64,000 nt of DNA. Origin: Campylobacter geochelonis (GTDB taxonomy: Bacteria > Campylobacterota > Campylobacteria > Campylobacterales > Campylobacteraceae). Both the position numbers and the translations under genes were made by a program. The DNA lies in assembly GCF_013201685.1 (NCBI RefSeq), contig NZ_CP053844.1:1674001-1738000 (forward strand), written 5' to 3'. The first letter of the stretch is position 1. Each line of letters opens with the position of its first letter. Shown here in pieces: positions 1-10,015 of the stretch. Under the pieces are notes generated by a model. It saw only the letters and a program-made list of their open reading frames with translations. It had not been told where the DNA came from and did no database searches.

Positions 1-90
1 TTTAAACTCATAGGCGAGTGCATAGTCGATGGCACTCCAATACCTGGGCAAGAAGAGCCTGATGAAAAAGTCACATATTATAGCTACTAA
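1..90 (+). CDS. C-terminal end of an unidentified protein
   Basis: An open frame enters the window at base 1 and ends at TAA 88-90, encoding the last 29 residues of a protein (ending EKVTYYSY). The stop lies one base before the likely thiE start at 92, so it is probably the upstream gene of the same operon. I do not recognise the family from this fragment. It is called as coding only because of the frame, the tight junction with thiE and the typical codon use. Confidence 0.5.
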   Translation, partial: FKLIGECIVDGTPIPGQEEPDEKVTYYSY

Positions 91-91
91 T

Positions 92-700
92 ATGAAAAAC
101 CAACTTTATGTCTTAACTGATGATTTTTACACGCCTGAAGAAACTATCATATCGCAAGTTAGAGAAATTTTAGAATGTGGCGTAAAAATGGTGCAATTTA
201 GAAGTAAAAAAGAGCTAAAAAACGAACGCATAGCAGATGAGCTAATCGCGCTTTGTGATAAATTTGGCGCAAATTTGATTATAAATGATGATGTGAACTT
301 AGCCTTGAAACTTGGCGCGCATGGCGTTCACATCGGAAAAGATGATGGCGAGCTAAAAGAGGCAAGAGCGCTTTTGGGAGATGATAAAATCATTGGAGTA
401 AGTTGCTATAATGAGCTAAATTTAGCCCTAAACGCGCAAGAAAATGGCGCTAGTTACGTTGCTTTTGGCGCTGTTTTTCCAACTACAACCAAAAAAGATA
501 CAACGAGCTTTAATGCACTAAATTTAGTTAAATTTAAAGAAAAACTTAGCATTCCAACCTGTCTAATCGGGGGTATAAATGCTTTAAACTTAGCCTCACT
601 TTTAGAGTATCAAGCAGATTACTTAGCTATCGTGAGTGCCGCTTATAAGCCACTTTCAACCAAAGAAAACTTGCTAAATTTAAAAAAGATTATAGGATAA
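92..700 (+). CDS. thiE: Thiamine-phosphate synthase ThiE
   Basis: Joins hydroxymethylpyrimidine pyrophosphate and hydroxyethylthiazole phosphate to give thiamine monophosphate in the cytoplasm. The 202-residue TIM-barrel shows the family signatures in order: a QFRSK strand near residue 36, NDDVNLALKLGAHGVHIG, then GAVFPTTTKKDT, which holds the pyrophosphate-binding Thr/Ser segment, and IGGI near the C-terminus. Earlier in-frame ATGs at 29 and 62 would overlap the upstream gene, which stops at 90; homologs begin near MKNQLYVLTDD, so 92 is preferred although no strong Shine-Dalgarno precedes it. uppP follows after only three bases. Confidence 0.9.
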   Translation: MKNQLYVLTDDFYTPEETIISQVREILECGVKMVQFRSKKELKNERIADELIALCDKFGANLIINDDVNLALKLGAHGVHIGKDDGELKEARALLGDDKIIGVSCYNELNLALNAQENGASYVAFGAVFPTTTKKDTTSFNALNLVKFKEKLSIPTCLIGGINALNLASLLEYQADYLAIVSAAYKPLSTKENLLNLKKIIG

Positions 701-703
701 TAG

Positions 704-1480
704 ATGGATTTTTTGCACGCGATTATACTTGGCGTTGTCGAGGGACTAACGGAATTTTTGCCGGTTAGTTCAACTGGACATATGATACTTACTTCGGAGC
801 TTTTGGGTTTAGAGCAAACTAATACTTTAAAATGCTTTGAGGTAGTTATACAACTAGGCTCGATTTTAGCGGTTGTTTTTATGTTTTTTGACAAGCTTAG
901 ACAAGATATAAATTTGTGGATTAAACTTGCGGTTGGTTTTGTGCCAACAGCGGCGATTGGCTTTTTGCTTTATAAACATATAAAAGCACTATTTAACCCA
1001 AGCACAGTCGCTTATATGCTTATAATAGGCGGTATTGTCTTTATAGCTATCGAGCTTCTGCGCCGCAAAAAACCAGTGCAAAATGAAGTCGCCACGCTAG
1101 ATGATATAAGCTTTAAACAAGCCTTTATTGTGGGCTTTTCACAATGTTTTGCTATGATTCCAGGAACTTCAAGAAGTGGCGCTACTATCATCGCTGGACT
1201 TTTGTGTGGGCTTAGTAGAAAAGTAGCAGCAGAGTTTAGCTTCTTGCTTGCGATTCCTACGATGTTTGCAGCAACTTTTTACGATGCATATAAAAATATC
1301 GATATTTTTAAAGAAAACTTAAACCACGCTTTTATCTTTTTACTAGGTGGTGCGGTTGCCTTTGTGGTAGCACTTTTAGCGGTTAAGCTTTTTATAAAAT
1401 TTGTTAGCAAGTTTGATTATATACCGTTTGGAATTTATCGTATTGCTGTCGGACTGTTGTTTTTAATCTGTATTTTATAA
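704..1480 (+). CDS. uppP: Undecaprenyl-diphosphatase UppP (BacA)
   Basis: Integral inner-membrane phosphatase that recycles undecaprenyl pyrophosphate to the monophosphate carrier used for peptidoglycan and O-antigen. The 258-residue protein has the two diagnostic motifs: EGLTEFLPVSSTGH near residue 13 and PGTSRSGATIIAGLL near residue 150, with the conserved Glu, Ser and Arg of the active site. The remainder is made of hydrophobic helices, and the length is normal for the family. It starts right after the thiE stop (TAATAGATG), so the two are very likely co-transcribed. Confidence 0.95.
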   Translation: MDFLHAIILGVVEGLTEFLPVSSTGHMILTSELLGLEQTNTLKCFEVVIQLGSILAVVFMFFDKLRQDINLWIKLAVGFVPTAAIGFLLYKHIKALFNPSTVAYMLIIGGIVFIAIELLRRKKPVQNEVATLDDISFKQAFIVGFSQCFAMIPGTSRSGATIIAGLLCGLSRKVAAEFSFLLAIPTMFAATFYDAYKNIDIFKENLNHAFIFLLGGAVAFVVALLAVKLFIKFVSKFDYIPFGIYRIAVGLLFLICIL

Positions 1481-1609
1481 GTAAATTTTAAATTTACTTA
1501 GGTTTTACGATAAATCTCTAGTTAAGCAACAAAAAAAAGCTTTTTATGATAGTTTGAGTTTAGCAAACCTAACTTTAAAAAATTACCATTTCAAGCATAG
1601 TAGGCATTT

Positions 1610-2401
1610 ATGAAAACTTTAAAAAGAGTGTTTTTTATCGCTATTTTTGTTTATATTGCTACTGTTTTAACTCTTTTTTTATTTCAAGAAAAGCTGATTT
1701 TTGTGCCAACTAAAGTTGATACAAAGTATAAATTTAACTTTGACTCACCATTTAAAGAGCTAAATTTAAAAGCTAATGATGGCGCTATTTTAAATGGAGT
1801 TGTCTTTAAAGCTAAAAAAGCCAAAGGCGCAGTTTTATTTTTCCATGGAAATGCTGGCTGGATTAAAAACTGGGAAAATGCTAAAAACGTCTGGCTTGAG
1901 TTGGGGTATGATTTTTATCTGTTTGACTATAGAGGTTATGGCAAAAGTGGCGGGAAAATCAACAGCGAAAAAGAGCTTTTTATCGATGCAAAACTGATGT
2001 TAAATGAGGTTTTAAAAGACTTTAAGTTAGAAAATATTATCGTAGTTGGGCATTCTTTGGGCACTGGAATCGCAGCTAAAACAGCTTGCGATGCAATGGC
2101 TAAAAACTTAGTTTTGCTATCGCCATACTACTCGTTTGAGAATTTAGCCAAAGAAATTATGCCGTTTGTGCCTAAATTTACTTTAAAATACAAGATAAAA
2201 ACTGCTGATTTTTTGCAAAACTGCCAAAGTAGGATTAACATTTTTCACGGTAAAAACGATGAACTTATCAAAATTTCGCACTCCCAAAATTTAAGCAAAT
2301 TTCTAAAACCAAATGATAAAATCTATCTTTTAAACGCTTCTCACAACGATATTTTCTACAATCAAGAGTTTTTAAATTTAGTAAAAACTAGCTTTAAATA
2401 G
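1610..2401 (+). CDS. Membrane-anchored alpha/beta hydrolase (Bem46/YcjY-like)
   Basis: A 263-residue serine hydrolase with one N-terminal membrane anchor (about residues 7-26) and an alpha/beta hydrolase domain. Visible parts are the oxyanion segment FFHGNAG (77-83), the nucleophile elbow GHSLGTG with Ser149, an acid at Asp217 in HGKNDE and a His at 245 in ASHND, which make a complete catalytic triad. The substrate is unknown; relatives are esterases, peptidases or thioesterases of the Bem46/YcjY group. It stands alone, 129 bases after uppP and convergent with the next gene. Confidence 0.8.
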   Translation: MKTLKRVFFIAIFVYIATVLTLFLFQEKLIFVPTKVDTKYKFNFDSPFKELNLKANDGAILNGVVFKAKKAKGAVLFFHGNAGWIKNWENAKNVWLELGYDFYLFDYRGYGKSGGKINSEKELFIDAKLMLNEVLKDFKLENIIVVGHSLGTGIAAKTACDAMAKNLVLLSPYYSFENLAKEIMPFVPKFTLKYKIKTADFLQNCQSRINIFHGKNDELIKISHSQNLSKFLKPNDKIYLLNASHNDIFYNQEFLNLVKTSFK

Positions 2402-2678
2402 CGCTTTTTGAAATTTAAACACATTGCCACAGATTACTTTTATTTTTTAAATAGTATCAATTTATAAAATTAACCAAATCTTATAAATCTTATCATATAA
2501 ATAACATAAAAATCAAAAGCCACATTAATCATAACCACAAAAATCAACTTTAGCATTATCTGTGCGATATTAAAACTTGCTAATTTACATTTTACAACTT
2601 TTATGCAATTTAAAACTAGCGCTCGCTAAATTTTTATATAAAAAAAATTTCATAACAAATTTAACTATCAAATTTTCT

Positions 2679-3995
2679 CTAGCAAATATATCTGCCTTTA
2701 GTAAATTTTATCTTTCCTCTTTTCTTGATAATCGCCTTTATTGCACTAATTAGATAGTCAATATCCTCTTTTGTATGCGTATAGTGAAGGCTTACTCTAA
2801 CCCAGCCTGGCTTGTTTGTCTCATCTATCTCATACTCATCCCCAAGCCCTAATAAATCATGCCCATAAGGTCCAGCGCACGCGCATCCTGCTCTAGTTTC
2901 CACCTCATAATTTTGACTTAAAATCGCAGCAAAATCATAAGGATTAAAGCCATCAACATTCAAAGAAAAAATCGGCAGTCTCTCATCCATCCCGATATCT
3001 TTAGCATACAAAACCACATCTTCTATCTTTGAAATTTTACTTAAAAAATACTCACCTAGATATTTTTCTTTATTTTTGATAACATCAAGACCTATGTCAT
3101 TTCGTAATTTAAATGCCAAATACGCGCGGATAAGTTGCAAAATCCCAGGCGTTCCACCCTGCTCGAGTTGCTCCTTATCTACAGTATAAAGCTGCTTATT
3201 TTTCCCAACATAAGTTACCGTTCCGCCCCCCGCAAAGGTAGGTTCGTCATCTTTGCAAAGATTTTTTTTAATAGCTAAAAGCCCACAACTCCCAACGCCA
3301 CCTAAAAGTTTATGTCCAGATATAAAAAGCGCATCAAAAAAATCAGAGTCTAAATTCGCATATGCACTTATTGATGACGCATCAAAGGCGACTATCGCAG
3401 AATAGGCTTTTGCGGTTAAATAAACTCTTTTATAATCGCTTAAAATTCCAGTTACATTTGAAGCAGCACTAAATGAGATGATGATTTTTCTACCGCGATT
3501 TGCATTTAAGATTTCACTAAATTTAGAAAAATCTATCTTGCCATCTTCGCCAAGCGGCACTCTAATCACCTCGCAAAGTCCCTCTCTAAAACTAACTTCG
3601 TTTGAGTGATGCTCATATGGCGATACGATAACAAGAGGTAAATTTGGCAAGGTTTTAATGTCTAAATTTAAGACTTTTTTGCTAGCTGGCGGGATGTAAA
3701 TTCCAACTAACTCTTGAAATTTCTTTATAGCCCCACTTGAACCGTATCCACAAGGCATAAGATAAAAATCATCTTTTAGTTTTAAAAGACTTTTTATGCC
3801 ATTTCGTGCGTTTTCGTAATACTCGCTTGTTATGCGTGCTGTTTGGCTGGATTCTGAGTGTGTGTTTGAATAAGTTTGTAAAATTCGAAGAATTTCCTCT
3901 TCTATAGGCTTATAAGCAAGTCCCGAAGCCGTATAATCAAAGTAGTAAATTCCCTCTTTTAATATAATATTATCCCTAATTTTGCTAATATCCAA
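2679..3995 (-). CDS. Class V aminotransferase-fold protein (cysteine desulfurase-like)
   Basis: A 438-residue PLP enzyme of aminotransferase class V. The Schiff-base Lys229 sits in SGHKLLGG, with the cofactor-binding His129 (YEHHSNEV) and Asp205 (AFDASS) upstream. A Cys-rich C-terminal motif RAGCACAGPYG resembles the loop that carries the persulfide Cys in SufS/CsdA enzymes, so sulfur or selenium transfer is plausible. That is an inference; the housekeeping NifS/IscS is expected elsewhere and this could be a paralog with another substrate. It is divergent from the DUF234-type gene and shares the short 3996-4061 control region with it. Confidence 0.8.
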   Translation of the reverse strand: MDISKIRDNIILKEGIYYFDYTASGLAYKPIEEEILRILQTYSNTHSESSQTARITSEYYENARNGIKSLLKLKDDFYLMPCGYGSSGAIKKFQELVGIYIPPASKKVLNLDIKTLPNLPLVIVSPYEHHSNEVSFREGLCEVIRVPLGEDGKIDFSKFSEILNANRGRKIIISFSAASNVTGILSDYKRVYLTAKAYSAIVAFDASSISAYANLDSDFFDALFISGHKLLGGVGSCGLLAIKKNLCKDDEPTFAGGGTVTYVGKNKQLYTVDKEQLEQGGTPGILQLIRAYLAFKLRNDIGLDVIKNKEKYLGEYFLSKISKIEDVVLYAKDIGMDERLPIFSLNVDGFNPYDFAAILSQNYEVETRAGCACAGPYGHDLLGLGDEYEIDETNKPGWVRVSLHYTHTKEDIDYLISAIKAIIKKRGKIKFTKGRYIC

Positions 3996-4061
3996 TTGTA
4001 GTTTCCCTAAATTTTTTTTGATTATATCAAAAAATAGTAAAATAAAATCAAAGGAGATAGC

Positions 4062-4919
4062 ATTTACACATTAACTAGCAGTGCAAAAAAAGCGCCAAAT
4101 TTAGCCATTAGCGAGCTTGTTAAATTTCATTTTGTTTTTGATGAAATCGCTTTAAACGAAGAATACAGCGATGTTTTTGAAGCGATAAGAAGCGAAATTT
4201 TATTTAAATTTAAAGAGCATAGCGCTAAGTTTAAATTTGAAAAAGACGCAACAATCGCGCTTGTTAAATTTGCTAAAAGCGATAGGAAAAAATTTGGGCT
4301 TAACAAAATTCTCTCTCGTTTTAAAAGCCAAAAAGTGCTAAATGAACTTTTTCGAAATGGCTTTTTAATTTTAGAAAAAAGCAGAGAAAAAAAGCCAACA
4401 CCAAAGTGTAAAAACGAAAAACTTCCACGAGAGTTAAGGCGATATACGGTGCATGATAAAGTGCATTTTAAGAGCCATTTTATGCGCTTTTGGTTTAGAT
4501 TTATCCAGCCAAATTTAGCGCTTTTAGAAGCTGGAAAGATAGATGAAATTTTAGAGATTATAAGAGATGATTTTGATAATTACTGTAGCCTTGGATTTGA
4601 GCTTTTAAGTGCGAATTTGCTAAAAAAACATTTTAAAAACCACGATATGGAAATTTATAGTTTTTGGACAAAGGAATTTGAAATGGATATTTTTGCCGAT
4701 TATGATGGCGATTTTATCGTAGGCGAGGTGAAATACAAAGAGAGAAAAGTATGTAAAAATCTTTTAAATTTACTTGAACTTAAGTGCGAAAAGCTAAAAA
4801 TCAAGCCTAAATTTATAGCTCTTTTTTCAAAAAGCGGCTTTAGCAAGGAGCTAACAACTCTAAAAAGAGATGATTTGCTCCTTTTTGAAATGGAGGATTT
4901 TAAGCTACTTTTAACTTAA
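4062..4919 (+). CDS. DUF234-type protein, apparent AUU start
   Basis: The frame is open from a stop at 4038 to TAA at 4919, but its first ATG lies at 4335. The translation before that ATG is protein-like (SELVKFHFVFDEIALNEE and onward) and continuous with the rest, so the real start is upstream. A good Shine-Dalgarno AAAGGAG (4050-4056) lies five bases before ATT at 4062, giving 285 residues. The C-terminal part (FEMDIFADYDGDFIVGEVKY) has an Asp...Glu-X-Lys nuclease-like pattern, as in the DUF234 domain found at the end of archaeal-type ATPases and in Campylobacter hypothetical proteins. No ATPase motif is present. The function is unknown. Its end overlaps the dnaE end by four bases on the other strand. 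Confidence 0.7.
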   Translation: MYTLTSSAKKAPNLAISELVKFHFVFDEIALNEEYSDVFEAIRSEILFKFKEHSAKFKFEKDATIALVKFAKSDRKKFGLNKILSRFKSQKVLNELFRNGFLILEKSREKKPTPKCKNEKLPRELRRYTVHDKVHFKSHFMRFWFRFIQPNLALLEAGKIDEILEIIRDDFDNYCSLGFELLSANLLKKHFKNHDMEIYSFWTKEFEMDIFADYDGDFIVGEVKYKERKVCKNLLNLLELKCEKLKIKPKFIALFSKSGFSKELTTLKRDDLLLFEMEDFKLLLT

Positions 4920-7900
4920 GCTACCAAAATCTCATTTACTTTATTTATAAAGCTCTCATCTATAAAAAAGTTTGTCTCATAAATAAAAATTTTACTATTA
5001 AACGCTACTTTTAAGATAAGTTTTTTGCTATTTTTAGGGTTGTTTGACGCATATGCAAAGCGGTAAATTTTATCGATTCGCTCTTTATCTAGCTTGGCTA
5101 GCTCTATAAAAAACTCATAGTTTTCTATCACTCTTGCTACTTCATCGCTTTTTTTATATCCATTTGCACCACTATTTTTGCTAGCATAACCATTGCCCTT
5201 GTTATAGCTTTTTTTCTTAAAATCGCCATTTTTAACCTCTTCTATGGTTAAAAACTCATTTAGCGTGATTTTATACTGACTTTCATCTTTGATAATTCTA
5301 ACTCTAAAGGCGTGTGGCATATCAAGCTCATCTTTATCTAGTCGTTCTAAGTCTTTTAAAACGTTGTCAAACACGACCATTTCAAAGTTTCCATGCAAGT
5401 CTATGACTGAGACTATGCCCATTTTTTTACCAGATTTTGTTATCTTTACATCTATCTCTTCAATTTTACCAACCAAAATAGTTTCAGTTATCTGCTCAAG
5501 CTCTTCAAACTCGCTTGTTAGCGTGTATTTTACATCTTTTATCAAATCAGCATATTCATCAAGTGGATGTCCTGAAATGTAGATTCCAAGGCTCTCTTTT
5601 TCAAGTTTTAACAAGGTTTTTAAATCAAACTCACCACCATTTTCGACTAAATTTACCTCAACTTCTGCTATACCATCTTCTAGCCCAAAAAGCGAGTTTT
5701 GCGCATCATTTTTGATTTTAGCTGAACTTCTACAAGCATCAGTTATGCTCTCTATATTTTGCACAAGCGTTTTTCTACTAAGTCCTAAGCAGTCCATCGC
5801 TCCAGCTTTGATTAAAGAGTCTATGACTCTTTTGTTTACCTTGAAACTATCGATTCGTGAAACAAAGTCGTTTATATCTTTAAATTCGCCATTTTCGCGC
5901 TCTTTTACGATGTTTTCTATCGCGCCGTATCCAACACCTTTAATAGCGCCCATTCCAAAGATAATAGCATCTTTTCCATCTTTTTGAATAACGCTAAATT
6001 GCCTATATGAGTTGTTAATCGAAGGTGGCAAGATATCGATATCAAGGCGTTTTATCTCATCTATATACTTTGCAACCTTATCGATGTTATTTTCCTCTGC
6101 TGTTAGCAAAGCTGCCATAAATTCGGCTGGATAGTAGGTTTTTAAATACGCAGTTTGAAAAGTTATCATCGAGTAAGCAGCTGCGTGGGATTTGTTAAAT
6201 CCATATGAAGCAAATTTCATAATCAACTCAAAAAGCTCATCTGCTTTTTTTACATCATAACCTAAATTTTTTGCTCCATCAAGATATTGTGCTTTCATAG
6301 CAGCAAGTTTTTTCTCCTCTTTTTTACCCATCGCGCGGCGCACTAAGTCCGCTTCGCCAAGCGAAAAGCCGCCGATTTTTTGCACGATTTGCATAACTTG
6401 CTCTTGATAAACGATGATTCCGTAAGTTGGCTCTAAGATATCTTTAACTTCATTCATTAGATACTCAACTTTGGCTCTGCCGTGTTTTCTAGCGATAAAA
6501 TCAGGTATAAGATCCATAGGTCCTGGACGATATAACGAAATCATCGCGATGATATCCTCAAAACAGTCTGGCTTAAGACTTGAAGCTAAGTCTTGCATAC
6601 CAGCGCCTTCTATTTGAAAAAGCCCTAAGTTGTTTCCGCTTTGGATAGTTTTATAAGTTCTTGGATCGTTAAAATCGATATTTTCCCACACGATATCTTT
6701 GTTATAACGCATCTTAACAAGTTTGATTGCATTATCAATCACATCTAAGTTTTTTAGACCCAAAAAGTCAAATTTTATCAGATCCACATCTTCAAGATAG
6801 TCTTTTGTATACTGCGTGATATAGTGTCCATCATCGTTTTTAGTCTGCCTAAAAAGCGGGACTTTGCTCCATAGTGGCTCATTTGAGATAACAACTCCAG
6901 CTGCGTGCATGCCAGCGTTTCTATTTAACCCTTCTAAATCAAGCGCAAGCTTCCAAACTCTTGTCGCCATAGCGTTATTTTCTATAAGCTCTTTTAGCTT
7001 TGGCTCAAGCTGATATGCTCCTGGTTTGTATTTTGGGCTTTGTGGATCTCCATCGCCGTTTAAAGTGATTCCTAAAATTTCAGGAATCAACTTCGCCATC
7101 GCATCAGCATCACGAAGTGGCATATCACAAACCCTAGCAACATCTCTTATAACTCCACGAGCCAAAAGTTTACCAAAGGTCGCAACTTGCGCGACATTGG
7201 CTTTGCCATATTTCTCTACGACATAGTCTATAACTTTACCTCTTCTTTCTTGACAAAAGTCCACATCGATATCTGGCATACTTATACGAGCTGGATTCAA
7301 AAAACGCTCAAAAAGCAAGTTATAAGGAAGTGGGTCAAGGTCTGTTATACGAAGCGAGTAAGCACACAAACTTCCAGCCGCCGAACCACGCCCTGGACCT
7401 ACTGGAATATCGTTTTCCTTAGCCCACTTTATAAAGTCGTAAACTATGAGCATATAGCCTGAAAAGCCCATATTTTCTATGATATCAAGCTCAATTTCAA
7501 GACGTTCTTTATAATCTTGATGTTTGCTTTGATCGATAAATTTTAACCTATTTTCAAGTCCACGACGCGACTCATAACGAAACAAAAAGTCATCATTTTC
7601 TTTGCTGTATCTCTCATCTGGTTTTGGTAAATTCAGACCCAAATCCTTAGCATACTCAATGGAAAATTTAAAATTTGGCGGCGTTGGACGGTAATCTTTG
7701 TTATCAAATGCAAAGCTTAGGTTGCACTTATCGCAAATTTCTTGCGTATTTGAAATCGCTTCTGGGATATCGGCAAACAAGGCTTTCATCTCATCATCTG
7801 TTTTTACATAAAACTCATGAACGCTGTGCTTTAGGCGGTTTGGATCATCGATTGTCTTTCCCATCGCAATACACATAAATGCTTCGTGCGCATTGGCTCT

Positions 7901-8557
7901 GCTTTTAAAAGTGTAGTGAGTGTCGTTTGTTGCTATTAGTTTTATGCCTGTCTCTTTTGAAAGGCGGATTAACATATCATCGATTTTAAGCTGATCGCCG
8001 ATACCATGACGCATAATCTCAAGATAAAAATCATCACCAAAAATCTCTTTGTATTCTAACGCAACCTCTTTGGCTCTTTCATAGCCTTTTGCGCCTCTTT
8101 TTAAATTTCTCTCACTTTGATTTAAGTGAAAACTAACCTCGCCTTGCAAACAAGCAGATGAGCAGACTATCCCATCGCTGTGCTCTTTTAAAACCTTTTT
8201 GTTGATTCGCGGGTTATAGTAAAATCCATCTAAATACGCCATCGAGCTTAAATACATCAAATTTTTATACCCTGCTTCATTTTTGGCAAGTAAAATCAAG
8301 TGAAAGCGCTGTTTATCGCTAGTGTCATTTATCTCATCGTGGTTATGGATATAAGCTTCTATGCCTATAATTGGCTTTATGCCGTTTTTTCGCATCGTCT
8401 TATAAAAATCAATAGCACCAAACATATTTCCATGATCTGTCATCGCTACACTAGTGCTTCCGCGCTCTTTAAGCGTTTTTGCAAGTTCGCCGATTTTGTT
8501 TGCTCCATCAAGGAGCGAGTATTCTGTGTGAAGATGTAAATGTGTAAATTCGCTCAT
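4916..8557 (-). CDS. dnaE: DNA polymerase III alpha subunit
   Basis: The replicative polymerase catalytic subunit, 1213 residues. The N-terminal PHP domain begins HLHTEYSLLDG. The palm follows with GPGRGSAAGS and the catalytic aspartates in PDIDVDFCQERR, then the fingers and tau-binding region, a helix-hairpin-helix near VNKRVIDSLIKAGA and an OB fold near ILVGKIEEIDVKI. An ATG 33 bases upstream (8590) is in frame, but the family start is MSEFTHLHLHTEYS, so 8557 is chosen. There is no frameshift or missing motif. It is monocistronic and convergent with the DUF234-type gene. Confidence 0.97.
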   Translation of the reverse strand: MSEFTHLHLHTEYSLLDGANKIGELAKTLKERGSTSVAMTDHGNMFGAIDFYKTMRKNGIKPIIGIEAYIHNHDEINDTSDKQRFHLILLAKNEAGYKNLMYLSSMAYLDGFYYNPRINKKVLKEHSDGIVCSSACLQGEVSFHLNQSERNLKRGAKGYERAKEVALEYKEIFGDDFYLEIMRHGIGDQLKIDDMLIRLSKETGIKLIATNDTHYTFKSRANAHEAFMCIAMGKTIDDPNRLKHSVHEFYVKTDDEMKALFADIPEAISNTQEICDKCNLSFAFDNKDYRPTPPNFKFSIEYAKDLGLNLPKPDERYSKENDDFLFRYESRRGLENRLKFIDQSKHQDYKERLEIELDIIENMGFSGYMLIVYDFIKWAKENDIPVGPGRGSAAGSLCAYSLRITDLDPLPYNLLFERFLNPARISMPDIDVDFCQERRGKVIDYVVEKYGKANVAQVATFGKLLARGVIRDVARVCDMPLRDADAMAKLIPEILGITLNGDGDPQSPKYKPGAYQLEPKLKELIENNAMATRVWKLALDLEGLNRNAGMHAAGVVISNEPLWSKVPLFRQTKNDDGHYITQYTKDYLEDVDLIKFDFLGLKNLDVIDNAIKLVKMRYNKDIVWENIDFNDPRTYKTIQSGNNLGLFQIEGAGMQDLASSLKPDCFEDIIAMISLYRPGPMDLIPDFIARKHGRAKVEYLMNEVKDILEPTYGIIVYQEQVMQIVQKIGGFSLGEADLVRRAMGKKEEKKLAAMKAQYLDGAKNLGYDVKKADELFELIMKFASYGFNKSHAAAYSMITFQTAYLKTYYPAEFMAALLTAEENNIDKVAKYIDEIKRLDIDILPPSINNSYRQFSVIQKDGKDAIIFGMGAIKGVGYGAIENIVKERENGEFKDINDFVSRIDSFKVNKRVIDSLIKAGAMDCLGLSRKTLVQNIESITDACRSSAKIKNDAQNSLFGLEDGIAEVEVNLVENGGEFDLKTLLKLEKESLGIYISGHPLDEYADLIKDVKYTLTSEFEELEQITETILVGKIEEIDVKITKSGKKMGIVSVIDLHGNFEMVVFDNVLKDLERLDKDELDMPHAFRVRIIKDESQYKITLNEFLTIEEVKNGDFKKKSYNKGNGYASKNSGANGYKKSDEVARVIENYEFFIELAKLDKERIDKIYRFAYASNNPKNSKKLILKVAFNSKIFIYETNFFIDESFINKVNEILVA

Positions 8558-8680
8558 ATTTTTCCCAAATTCTATAAATTCTAATGGCAATTTTACTTAA
8601 ATTTCGCTAACAAAGAACTTTTAAAAAGATTAAATATTTTTTAAGGCTTTAGGTGCTAAACTTTTTGCTTTTAAGGAAGA

Positions 8681-10015
8681 ATGATGACTAAATTTTTTCG
8701 TTCGATTCTTTTAAGCTATATCGTAGCCGCCATTACTGGGGCTTTCGTGCTAAGTCTTGATGTGATGAGAACAAAACCGCTTGAGTTTATCGATCTGCTT
8801 TTTACTACAACTTCAGCAGTTTGTGTTACTGGACTAACTACTTTAAATTTAGCTACTGATTTTACATTTTATGGACAGTGCGTGGTGCTTGCTCTAATCC
8901 AACTTGGCGGATTTGGCTTCATGATGATAGCTTCTATGATTTTGATTTTTGTTGGCAAAAATATAGACTTTCAAAGCAAATTTCTCATAAAAGAACAGCT
9001 TGATTATCCGCATATGCAAGGGTTGATTAAATTTAGCAAAAAGGCTTTTTTCTTTGTTGTTGGTATTGAATTTGTTGGAGCTGTGCTTTTAGCGCTTATA
9101 TTTTGGTTTGATATGCCGTTTAAAGAAGCGCTTTGGGCTGGAATTTTTCACTCAGTTTCGGCTTTTAACAACGCTGGATTTTCAACTTTTGAAACAAATT
9201 TAATGGGCTATAGAGATAACTTTTTTATAAATTTAATCATTTCCTCACTTATCATTTTAGGTGGGCTTGGTTTTTTGGTTTTAAGCGAAATTTATGGATA
9301 TAGAAAGGATAAAAATCATAAATTTAGTATCCATACTAAGCTTGTTTTGCTTTTTACTCCGATTTTTATCGTTCTTGGGTTTGTTATCGTGCTACTTTTT
9401 GAGTGGTATCACAAGGGCGGACTTGGGGATTTAAGCGCTTATAGCAAGATTATAAGTAGCTATTTTCTATCTGTAAATTTACGAACTTCTGGGTTTAATA
9501 GCATAGATTTATCGTTTTTAAATGATGAAACGCTGTTTTTCTCTTCTATTTTAATGGTTATTGGAGCAGCACCTGGTGGAACTGCAGGCGGTATTAAAAT
9601 CACGACCGTTGCGGTGCTTTTAATCTATGCTTATCAAACCTTAAGAGGGCGCGAATGTATCGTGTTTAAGCGAGTGATTCCAGATGAAACGATAAAAAAG
9701 GCTTTTTTGATTTTAATCATGGCGATGTTTTATGTAGTAATTTCAGCTATGATTTTAAGCGCATTTGAGGATACACAAAATAAGATGTTTTTACCACTTC
9801 TTTTTGAAATTTGCTCTGCTTTTGGCACAGTTGGGCTAAGTGTTGGGGATGGTGGCGTGCTTTCTTTGAGTGCTAAATTTGGCGAATTTGGTAAAATTTA
9901 TATCATGACACTGATGTTTTTAGGGCGTGTTGGAGTGCTAATGTTTAGTGCTGCAATTATAAAATCATACAAAAAAACATCGGTTTCTTACCCTAAAGAG
10001 GAGGTTATACTATGA
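8681..10015 (+). CDS. ktrB: TrkH/KtrB-type potassium channel subunit
   Basis: Membrane pore of a K+ (Na+-coupled) uptake system, 444 residues, built of four membrane-pore-membrane repeats. Selectivity-filter segments with the conserved Gly are visible at TSAVCVTGL (about 45-53), SAFNNAGFS, NLRTSGFNS and AFGTVGLSVGD. The pore-loop gating region APGGTAGGIK precedes the third core helix. Double ATGs at 8681 and 8684 follow AAGGA, so the exact start is open by one codon. The stop overlaps the ktrA start by four bases (ATGA), showing translational coupling with its regulatory partner. Confidence 0.9.
   Translation: MMTKFFRSILLSYIVAAITGAFVLSLDVMRTKPLEFIDLLFTTTSAVCVTGLTTLNLATDFTFYGQCVVLALIQLGGFGFMMIASMILIFVGKNIDFQSKFLIKEQLDYPHMQGLIKFSKKAFFFVVGIEFVGAVLLALIFWFDMPFKEALWAGIFHSVSAFNNAGFSTFETNLMGYRDNFFINLIISSLIILGGLGFLVLSEIYGYRKDKNHKFSIHTKLVLLFTPIFIVLGFVIVLLFEWYHKGGLGDLSAYSKIISSYFLSVNLRTSGFNSIDLSFLNDETLFFSSILMVIGAAPGGTAGGIKITTVAVLLIYAYQTLRGRECIVFKRVIPDETIKKAFLILIMAMFYVVISAMILSAFEDTQNKMFLPLLFEICSAFGTVGLSVGDGGVLSLSAKFGEFGKIYIMTLMFLGRVGVLMFSAAIIKSYKKTSVSYPKEEVIL

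Noticed and set aside
29-91. Extended N-terminus of ThiE from ATG 29 or 62
   Set aside because: It would overlap the upstream gene that ends at 90 in another frame, and homologs start near MKNQLYVL.
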